Source: Microglena sp. YARC
Lineage: Eukaryota; Chlorophyta; Chlorophyceae; Chlamydomonadales; Chlamydomonadaceae
Assembly (NCBI GenBank): GCA_022414725.1
Contig: JAJSRW010001511.1
Coordinates: 1-64,000, forward strand
Direction: 5' to 3'
DNA length: 64,000 nt
Shown here: positions 35,674 to 46,824 of the stretch, in pieces
Layout of the letters: every line of letters begins with the position of its first letter
Numbering within the stretch: the stretch's first letter is position 1
Translations under genes and position numbers: made by a program
The notes under the pieces: model-generated
The model's database searches: none
The model's input: the letters and a program-made list of their open reading frames with translations, nothing else
Told to the model about the DNA's origin: nothing

Positions 35674-38572
35674 CACACACACACACATACCCCATCCCAT
35701 CCACCCCTAACTAGGGTGTGTTTGCACCCTAGCCTGGTCTCCAGCAAAGTCATCAGCAAGGTCATCATTCACCACCTTGTAAGGTTCAGGGTTTAGGGTT
35801 AAGGGTTTAAGGTTTCGGCCATCATTCACCACCTATTGGGTTTGGGGTTTAAGGTTTATGTCATCCTTCACCACCTTGTATGGTTTAGGGTTTAAAGGTT
35901 TAGGTCATCATTCACCACCTTTTAGGGTTTAGGTTTTCAGGTTTAGGGTTCAAGGTTTAGTCCATCATTCACCACCTACTAGGGTTTAGGGTTTGGGGTT
36001 TAATGTTAAAGGTTTAGGTCATCTTTCACCACCTTGAAGATGGAAAGCATACAGCGCACCACGGGAGGATGAGCAGATACTCGTTGGAGTCTGGAGAGAA
36101 TGGTGGATGGCGATAATATCACTGGTAAAATAAATATCACTGGTAAAATAAATATCACTGGTAAAATAAATATCACTGGTAAAATAAATATCACTAATAT
36201 TCACTATCAATCTTGCCTACGAGCCCCTTCCAGCGAATCTTGCCACCACCATCACCACCACCCTCATTCAGATTTGGAAGGCGGACTCCGACCTGCTGCC
36301 CCAGGTCATGTTTGTCAAGTCTCTTTTTTCTTAGCTGGCCTCCTTTGTGCCCCCCACCCCCCCACCCCACCCCCCCCCCACACACACCACCACCACACAC
36401 ACACCACCACCACCTAGCCACCCACCCACTTCCATACACACACCTAAACACCAACATGCACTTGCCACACCTACGTTCAAACCACCACGAGCCCCTTTCA
36501 GCGAATCAATTGGTCTAGTGGTACACCAAATCGCTTTGAGGATGCAGGGTCGGGGGTTTGATACCCCCTACGGTCGCCCTGAGTGTTGCAGGTCGTTGTC
36601 AACCGCGATGGTAGCTTGTCCAGTTGAGGTAGAAGACCGCTATCTACCCGCGTACGACGGGTTCCCTTAATACCACGACCCACCAGGCGTTATCATTACC
36701 TTTTTAGCCTGTGTCCCGACCCGCAACCAACCCATAGGAGACGCAACCGACCCACTGAAGCTGCGTCTGCGACGGAATGGACCCTCCCCACGTTGCGTCT
36801 CAGAACGCAACAGACCCTCTGACGTTCTGTTTGCCACGGAGGACTCAACATCCTGAACAAGCCTGTTGCCTACTAGCTCAGGTAACCAACCAACCAACCA
36901 ACCAACCCACCCTGCCTGCATCCATCATCTCTTCGTCCGCAGTTCTCGCGTCATCCAGCTCTTCAAGTGGTGGTGTCAGTAGCTCAACGGAAACATCGGG
37001 GGATGTGGACACTGGTGAAATGACCAGGACAATTAGACCCTTGTTAAACAACACTTGGCTTCTTACCATGAGCAGTGCAGCAGCCTGGTCACGAGACAGG
37101 ATCAGACAGTGCTCACGGTGGAATTTAGCATTCGACTGCCTAAAATTGAGTTCCAAGTACCGGCGTAAACAAGAATATAAAATATAGAATATAGTTAGTC
37201 CTGATATTGCCTGAACTATGCTACACCCTAAGGGGCCCACTTAGCATACGGTCGAGTCTAAGTCTTGTAGCCAGCCGTCCTGCAAGCATCCATCATCTCT
37301 TCGTCCGCAGTCCTCCAAGTACTTCAAAGTAGCCTACCACCCACACATCACACTCAACCCATACACCACTGCAGGTGGTGGTGCACTGTGCAGCTCACCC
37401 ACCCATCTCCCCATCCACCCACCCATCCGCCCCGCCATTCACCCATCCAACCACCCACCCATACACCCATCCGCCCCGCCATCCACCCATCCAACCACCC
37501 ACCCACCCATCCGCCCACCTGCCCATCCACCCATCCGCCCACCCACCCACGCATCCATGTGTGGGTGGGTGGTAGTGTAGACTCACACACCACACCCACC
37601 CCACACACTGCTGTTCTCCCATGCAGGTGGTGGTGTACTGTGCAATATCAGCCCAGGCCATGTTCTACGCTGAGGCATGCACTCACACACCACACTCAAG
37701 CCATACACCACTACTGTTCTCCCATGCAGGTGGTGGTGTACAGGGTACTTCCATTGGCCAAATTGGCCAGCGCTGTAGCGCACTTGAAAACAAAAAAACT
37801 GCGCTTTGTAGTGCGAAAAGCGCTAAAATTGCTTGCTGCGCCCACAGGGGTTGCAAAAAACTGCGCTTACAGCGCAGAGGGGGTCAAAAAGTCAGCGTTC
37901 AAAAGCGCGCGCTTTGAATAACCCTGCAGTTCTCGCGTCGAAGAGCTCCTTGCCGTTGTCATTTCACCAGTGGAAGGGCCATAAACAGATACCGGTTTGG
38001 TTTAACAACACTGGGTTTCTTACCATGAGCAGTACAGCAGCCTGGCCACAAGACATAAGCTTGTAGCCAGCCGTCCTGCAAGCATCCATCATCTCTTCGA
38101 GTGGTGGTATCACTAGCTCGTTGTGAACATCGGGGATGTGGACACTGGTGAAATGACCACAATGACAATTAGACCCTGGTTCAACAAAACTTGGCTTCTT
38201 ACCATGAGCAGTACAGCAGCCTGGCCACGGGACATGAGCTTGTAGCCAGCCGTCCTGCAAGCATCCATCATCTCTTGGTCCGCAGTTCTCGCGTCGAAAA
38301 GCTCTACCCAGGCTGATTCTAGCTCCACGTTAACATCCGGTAGTGGGAGGGGTGGGCTTGGCTTCAGGGCAGCTTCCCTCAACCGCTGGATTTGCAGCAG
38401 ACTGGGGAGTAGTTTCTCCAGTACCTCTACTTGCTCCTCCATGACATACACCACACTGATGGCTTCCTCGCTGCCGGGCATGGGCTGGATGGCCTGGGGG
38501 TGGGGGTGGGGGGTGGATGAGTGGATGGACTTGGTAATGTGTGTGAGGGTGGTGGTGGTGATGGTGGTGGTG

Positions 38573-38617
<45 letters not shown>

Positions 38618-38776
38618 CAGGTGGATGGACACTTGCTCCTCCATGACATACACCACACTGATGGCTTCCTTCGCTGCCGGGCCATGGGGCTGGATGGCCT
38701 GGGGGTGGGGGTGAGGGGTGGATGAGTGGATAGACTTGGTTATGTGTGTGAGGGTGGTGTGGTGATGGTGGTGGTG

Positions 38777-38807
<31 letters not shown>

Positions 38808-39002
38808 GGGGGGGGGGGGCGCAGGTGGATGGACACTTGCTCCTCCATGACATACACCACACTGATGGCTTCCTCGCTGCCGGGCATGGGCTGGATGGCC
38901 TGGGGGTGGGGGTGGGGGTGGATGAGTGGATGAACTTGGTTATGTGTGTGAGGGTGGTGGTGGTGATGGTGGTGGTGGTGGTGTGTGTGTGTGTGTGGTC
39001 GT

Positions 39003-39033
<31 letters not shown>

Positions 39034-39177
39034 CGCAGGTGGATGGACACTTACTCCTCCATGACATACACCACACTGATGGCTTCCTCGCTGCCGGGCA
39101 TGGGCTGGATGGCCTGGGGTGGGGGTGGGGGTGGATGAGTGGATGGACTTGGTTATGTGTGTGATGGTGGTGTTTGT

Positions 39178-39262
<85 letters not shown>

Positions 39263-39706
39263 GCAGGTGGATGGACACTTGCTCCTCCATGACATACACC
39301 ACACTGATGGCTTCCTCACTGCCGGGCATGGGCTGGATGGCCTGGGGTGGGGGGTGGGGGTGGGGGTGGGGGGTGGATGAGTGGATGGACTTGTGTTTGT
39401 GTGTGTTGTGTGTGGGGGGGGGGGATGATGAGTGGGGGGCTTGGCGAGTGTGTGAGGGTGGTGGTGTAGGGGGGGGGGGGGGGATAGATATATGCCCTCC
39501 TTCACATACACTACACCGATCTGATCTGACCCTCTCAAGCGTTCTTGATTCTTGATCTGAGATCTGATGGCTTCAACACTGCAAGGCATGTGCTGGATGG
39601 CCTGTGTAGGTGGGTGGGTGTGTGGGTGTGTTGGTGTGTGGGGGTGGGGTGGAGGGGTGGGTGGATGGACTGGGTGTGTGTGTGGGTGGGGGTGGGGTGG
39701 GTGTGT

Positions 39707-39737
<31 letters not shown>

Positions 39738-42700
39738 GGGGGCAGGTGGATGGACAGATGCTCCTCCATCACATACACCATACTGATGGCTTCCTCACTG
39801 CCAGGCATGGGCTGGATGGCCTGGGGGTGTGGGTGGGTGGGTGGGGGTGGGTGGGCTTGGTTTGGTGAATTTGGTCTGGCTTGGTCTAGGTTGGTAGTAT
39901 GGGGAGCCAACTCTGCAGTACCTCCCCGCTCCTCCATCACAATTCAAATTCAAATTTGGTCTAGGTTGGTAGTATGGGGAGCCAACTCTGCAGTACCTCC
40001 CTGCTCCTCCATCACAATTCAAATTCAAATTCAAATTTGGTCTAGGTTGGTAGTATGGGGAGCCAACTCTGCAGTACCTCCCCGCTCCTCCATCACAATT
40101 CAAATTCAAATTTGGTCTAGGTTGGTCAAATTTGGTCTAGGTTGGTAGTATGGGGAGCCAACTCTGCAGTACCTCCCTGCTCCTCCATCACAATTCAAAT
40201 TCAAATTCAAATATCCACACTCAGCTCCCCACCTGAGTGATAGACACAGCTTTTTCATTGACAGAGGTGAGAAGAGTGATGAAGGTCGACCAGCCTATAA
40301 GAAAGAATTCAAATTCAAATATTTATACTCAGATTCCCACCTAAGTGGTTGACACAGCCTTTTCATTGATGGAGCTGGGGAGAGTGACAAAGGTCTACCA
40401 GCCTATCAGCAATAATTCAAATTCAAATATCCATACTCAGCTCCACACCTGAGTGGTCGACACCGCCTTTTCATTGATGGAGGTGAGAAGAGTGATAAAG
40501 GTCTACCAGGCTATCAGCAAAAATTCAAATTCAAAATAAAATTCAAATATCCGTACTCAGATTCCCACCTGTGTGATTGACACAGCCTTTTCATTGATGG
40601 GTGTGGGGAGAGTGATAAAGGTATACCAGCCTATTAGGAAACAATTCAAATTCAAATTTGAATATCCATACTCAGCTCCACACCTGAGTGATGGACACCG
40701 CCTTCTCATTGATGGAGGTGAGAAGAGCGATCGAGGTCTCTAGTGAGGATGACTTCTTCTCCTTGACCTTTATGCTGCATACCATCTCCTTGATCGAGGT
40801 CAGGTCCTGCAGAAAGTAGTGGTGTTGGTGGTGTTGGTGCTGGAGTTGGTGTTGGTGGTGAGTGGTGGTGGGGGCCGTGGTGGTGAGTGGTGGTGGGGGC
40901 CGTGGTGGTGGTGGTGAGTGGTGACGGTGAGTGTGTGTGTGTGTGTGCAGCGCACGGTATATGGCTATGCTCCCTCCCCTAGCAACCTTCACCCTCCTCT
41001 CCTTGACCTTGATGCACCATGCCATCTCCTTGATAGAGACCAGGTCCTGCAGACAGTGGTGGTGGTGGTGGTGGTGAGTGGTGACGGTGAGAGTGTGTGT
41101 GTGCAGCGCACGGTATATGGCAATGGTCCCTCCCCTAGCCACCTTCACCCTCCTCTCCTTGACCTTGATGCTGCATACCATCTCCGTGATCAAGGTCAGG
41201 TCCTGCAGAAAGTGGTGGTGGTGGTGGTGGTGGGTGGGTGGGTGAGTGGCGGTGGTGGTGGATAGCCATTGCGCCGAACCCAGGCACCGTTCACCCCACA
41301 CCCTGCACCCCACAACCCACTAAGCACACCTTGCACCCCACACCCTGCGCCCACACCCCTACCTTCAGCACCACAGGACGGGTGACGGTGTCAGTTTCGG
41401 TGAACTTCTGCAGAGCGTGGTAGATAGCAATTGCGCCACACGCAAGCACCCTTCACCCCACACCCTGCGCCCACACCCCTACCTTCAACACCACAGGACG
41501 GGTGACGGCGTCAGTTTCAATGAACTTCTGCAGAGCGTGGTAGATAGCGATTGCGCCACACCCAGGCACCCTTCACCCCACACCCTGCAACCCACTACGC
41601 ACACCCTGCGCCCACACACCTACCTTCAACACCACAGGACGGGTGACGGTGTCGGTTTCAGTGAACTTCTGCAATACGTGGTAGATGGCATTTGAGCCAC
41701 ACCCAGGCACCCTTCACCCCACACCCTGCACCCCACAACACATACCCTGCCCCCACACCCTGCACCACACACCCCTACCTTCAGCATCACAGGACGGGTT
41801 ACGGTGTCAGTCTCAATGAACTTCTGCAATGCGTGGTAGATGGCAATGGCGCCACACCCAGGCACCCTGCACCCCACACCATGCACCCCACACCCTGAAC
41901 CTGACACCCCACTAAGCACACCCTGCACCCCACACCCTGCGCCCACACCCCCACCTTCAACACCACAGGACAGGTGACGGTGTCAGTTTCAATGAACTTC
42001 TGCAGAGCGTGGTAGATGGCGATTGCGCCACACCCAGGCACCCTTCACCCCACACCCTGCACCCCACTACGCACACCCTGCACCCCACACCCGGCGCCCA
42101 CACCCCTACCTTCAACACCACAGGACGGGTGACGGTGTCAGTTTCAATGAACTTCTGCAGAGCGTGGTAGATGGCGATTGCGCCACACCCAGGCACCCTT
42201 CACCCTGCACCCCACTACACACACCATGCACCCTGCGCCCACACCCCTACCTTCAACACCACAGGACGGGTGACGGCGTCAGTTTCAATGAACTTCTGCA
42301 GAGCGTGGTAGATAGCGATTGCGCCACACCCAGGGCACCCTTTCACCCCACACCCTTGCAACCCACTACGCACACCCTGCGCCCACACACCTACCTTCAA
42401 CACCACAGGACGGGTGACGGTGTCGGTTTCAGTGAACTTCTGCAATACGTGGTAGATGGCATTTGAGCCACACCCAGGCACCCTTCACCCCACCACCCTG
42501 CACCCCCACAAACACATAACCCTGCCCCCACACCCTGCAACCACACACCCCTACCTTTCAGCATCACAGGACGGGTTACCGGTGTCAGTCTCAATGAACT
42601 TCTGCAATGCGTGGTAGATGGCAATGGCGCCACACCCAGGCACCCTGCACCCCACACCATGCACCCCACACCCTGAAACCTGACACCCCCACTAAGCACA

Positions 42701-43566
42701 CCCTGCACCCCACACCCTGCGCCCACACCCCCACCTTCAACACCACAGGACGGGTGACGGTGTCAGTTTCAATGAACTTCTGCAGAGCGTGGTAGATGGC
42801 GATTGCGCCACACCCAGGCACCCTTCACCCCACACCCTGCACCCCACTACGCACACCCTGCACCCCACACCCGGCGCCCACACCCCTACCTTCAACACCA
42901 CAGGACGGGTGCACGGGTGTCAGTTTCAATGAACTTCTGCAGAGCGCTGGTAGATGCCGGATTGCGCGCCACACCCAGGCACCCTTCACCCTGCACCCCA
43001 CTACACACACCATGCACCCAGACCCACACCCCTACCTTCAGCACCACAGGACGGGTGACGGTGTCAGTTTCAATGAACTTCTGCAGAGCGTGGCAGATGG
43101 AAATGGCGTCATCCCCCTAGCACCCCACACCCTAAACACACCCCACCGCACACCCTACACCCAACTTTGCACACCATGCACCCAGACCCTGCTACCTACA
43201 CCTCAACCCGCACACTCCTACCTTCAGCACCACAGGACGGGTGACGGTGTCGGTTTCAATGAACTTCTGCAGAGCGTGGTAGATGGCAATGGCATCGCCC
43301 CTCAACTTCTTGAGAACCTCACGAGAGCTTTCCTCATCATCTCCCATCTGGCTCAAACGTTGGTCCACGGCAGCACCTGTGTGTGTGTACATGTGTGTGT
43401 GTGTGTTTGTGTGTGTTTATGTCTATGTTTGTGTGTCTATGTGTGTATCACAAGAGCTGTCCTCATCATCTCCCATCTCACTCAAACGTTGGTCCGCGGC
43501 AGCACCTGTGTGTGTGTGTACATGTGTGTTTGTGTGTGTGTTAATATGTGTGTGTGTGTGTGTGTG

Positions 43567-43607
<41 letters not shown>

Positions 43608-43821
43608 TTGTGTGTGTGTGTCTATCACGAGAGCTTTCCTCATCATCTCCCATCTCACTCAAACGTTGGTCCACGGCAGCACCTGTGTGTGTGTGTACAT
43701 GTGTGTGTGTGTGTGTGTGTTTGGGTGTGTACGTGCGTGTTTATGTGTGTGTGTTTATATGTGTGTGTGTTTATGTGTGTGTATGTGTGGGGTGTACGCA
43801 TGTGTACCTGTTTGTGCAAAC

Positions 43822-43857
<36 letters not shown>

Positions 43858-46648
43858 ATGTGTGTGTGTGTGTGTGTGTGTGCATGTGTTGTGTGTGTGT
43901 GTGTGCGTGCAACAAAACAGATGGGTTCCCAAATGAAGAAGCACACTCACCAATTGGCCCTAGCTGGCCAACCAGGTCCTTGAGGGAGGTGACGGAGCGG
44001 TTCCAGACAGCAGCGTCCATGCTGGGCTTCAAGGCATCCACAATCTCCCTCAAGCTTCGCAGCTTGTGCAAGGCCGAGGTCTGGAGGGGTGGGTGTGTGG
44101 GGGTTTGAGTGATTAGTGTTTGGGCAGGAAGGGGGGTGGGGGTGGGTGGGTGGGTGGGTGGGGGTTTGAGTGATTAGTATTGGGGTAGGAAAGGGGTGGG
44201 GGTGGGTGGGTGGGTAGGTGGGGGGAGTGATTAGTATTGGGGTAGGAAGGGGGTGGGGGGTGGGTGGGTGGGTGGGTAGGTGGGGGGAGTGATTAGTATT
44301 GGGGTAGGAAGGGGGTGGGGTGGGTGGGTGGGTGGGTGGGGTTGAGTGATTAGTATTGGGTAGGAAGGGGGTGGGGGTGGTGGGTGGGTGGGTGGGGGGT
44401 TGAGTGATTAGTATTGGGGTAGGAAGGGGGTGGGGGTGGGTGGGTGGTGGGGGGGTTGAGTGATTAGTATTTGGGGTAGGAAAGGGGTGGGGGTGGGTGG
44501 GTGGGTGGTAGGTGGGTTGAGTGATTAGTATTGGGTAGGAAGGGGGGTGGGGGTGGGTGGGTGGGTGGGTGGGGTTGAGTGATTAGTATTGGGGTAGGAA
44601 AGGGGGTGGGGGTGGGTGGGTGGGTGGGTAGGTGGGGGAGTGATTAGTATTGGGGTAGGAAGGGGTGGGGGTGGGTGGGTGGGTGGGTGGGGGTTGAGTG
44701 ATTAGTATTGGGGTAGGAAAGGGGTGGGGGTGGGTGGGTGGGTAGGTGGGGGAGTGATTAGTATTGGGGTAGGAAGGGGTGGGGGTGAGGTTAGTGACTA
44801 GCAGTGTTGTAGGTCTTGTAGGGTGGTTTGGGAGGGGGTGGGGGGGGTTTGAGTGATTAGTTTTGGGGTAAGAAGGGGTGGGGGTGGGTTGAGTGATTAG
44901 TTTTGGGGTAAGAAGGGGGGGGGCTAATGGGTAGGCCAAAAACCAGGGTACCTTGCCATCCGAAATCTCCCCCATTGTATCCCCCCCCCCCCCCCCTCTC
45001 TCTCTCCAACCACCACCACCACCACCACCCACACACACCACCACCACACGCACCACCACACACCAGGGTAGAGGGGCCCCAAGGGCTGGAGCCATGTTAC
45101 TATTAAGTGCATGTTGTATTCAAAGAGATGGTCGCCGAGGCCAAGGCTGTTGCTGATCAGGATGATGAAGGTGTTGATGGTGGTGACGGTGGTGATGGTG
45201 ATGCAGATGAAAGCAACAAGGCTCACACACACACCACACAGACACCACCACCACACAAACACACGCACACCATCGCACACTAAAAAAACCACTTTCAGGT
45301 TAGAAATTCCCTACAAACCCCTGCCGCCATGTATCTGACCCACCAGCAGCTCCAACAGAGCTACACCCTCCTGGAGGAGGCCTTGGATTAGCTACTGCCC
45401 CAGTATATCCCCCCCCCCCCACACACACACACACCCACACCCCCACCCCCACCCACACCCCACCCCCACCCACACCCACAAACACACCCTTGAAAAAAAC
45501 CCACTATCAGATTAGAAAGAAAACAAATCCCTGCCGCCGTGTATCTAAACCCACCTGCAGGTCCGACAGAACTAGACCCCTTCTGCAGGAGGCCTTGGAT
45601 AAAGTCATTACCCATTGTATCCCCCCCCCCCCCCCCCCCCCCACACACACACACCCACACCACACACACACAAACACACCCTATAAAAAAACACTTTCAG
45701 GTTGAAAACAGTACCTGCAGCCAGCTACAGCCGTATATCTAACCCACCTGCAGCTCCGACAGAACTACACCCTTCTGAAGGAGGCCTTGGATTAAGTCGT
45801 TACCCATTGTATCCAACACACACACACACACACACACACCCTATAAAAAAACACTTTCAGGTTGAAAACAATACCTGCAGCCAGCTACAGCCGTACATCT
45901 GACCCACCTGCAGCTCCGACAGAACTACACCCTTCTGAAGGAGGCCTTGGATCAAGTCGTTACCCATTGTATCCAACACACACCACCACACCACACACAC
46001 ACACACACAAACACACCCTATAAAAAAACACTTTCAGGTTGAAAACACTACCTGCAGCCAGCTGCCGCCATGTATCTAACCCACCTGCAGCTCCGACAGA
46101 ACTACACCCTCCTGAAGGAGGCCTTGGATTAGGTCGTTGCCCATCTTCAGTCTTTCCTCAGCAGCCTTGATGCTTTCGTCTGCATCACCGTCACCACCGT
46201 CACCACCATCTTCACCCTCACCAGCCTGCTCAGCAACAGCCTTGGCCTCAATGTCAGCGGCCACCTCTTTGAAGTAGGCATCGATGCGAGCCCTGCAAAA
46301 ATGGGGGGGGGGAGGTGTGTGTGTGTGTGTTGAGTGTGGTGTGTGTGTATGTGTGTGTGTGTGTGTGTGGTGTGTGTGTCAGCCTTGTTGCTTTTGTCTG
46401 TATCACCGTCACCACCATCACCACCATCTTCACCCTCACCAGCCTGCTCAGCAACAGCCTTGACCTCGATGTCAGCGGCCACCTCTTTGAAGTAGACATC
46501 GATGCGAGCTGCAAATTGGGGGGGAGAGGTGTGTGTATGTGTGTGTGTGTGTGGGGGGGTGGGGTGGTGGGGGGGGTCAGCCTTGGCCTCGGTGTCGGCG
46601 GCCACCTCTTTGAAGTAGGCATCGATACGAGCTGCAAATTGGGGGGAG

Positions 46649-46711
<63 letters not shown>

Positions 46712-46786
46712 GGGGTTCAGCCTTGGCCTCGGTGTCGGCTGCCACCTCTTTGAAGTAGCATCGATGCGAGCTGCAAATTGGGGGAG

Positions 46787-46824
<38 letters not shown>

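Larger units (their letters stand above)
36293..38202 (-). repeat. Large intron: edge copies, CCCAT repeats, MITE and SINE insertions
   Basis: Decayed copies of the 3' edge of exon 38203-38493 (CAGGCTGCTGTACTGCTCATG|GTAAG) lie at about 36930-37090 and 38020-38110. A 5'-edge copy of exon 36205-36292 (GATTCGCTGAAAGGGGCTC) abuts the SINE at 36501. CA-rich sequence lies at 36345-36440, (CCCATCCGCCCA)n at 37395-37560, and three GCAGGTGGTGGTG units at about 37372, 37624 and 37727. Confidence 0.7.

Noticed and set aside
36501..36580. Functional tRNA gene
   Set aside because: The T-arm is perfect, but the acceptor stem pairs poorly and the anticodon arm is not convincing; the attached body recurs elsewhere, so a SINE head fits better.
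38330..39940. 536-codon minus-strand frame, His/Pro/Thr-rich
   Set aside because: It runs through several exon-edge copies, GT tracts and C-runs. Only 38203-38493 is supported by splice sites, phase and family match.
44940..45120. Extra exons between 43951 and 46085
   Set aside because: The phases of those two exons already match directly; the open stretches here are decayed copies of the 46085 exon.
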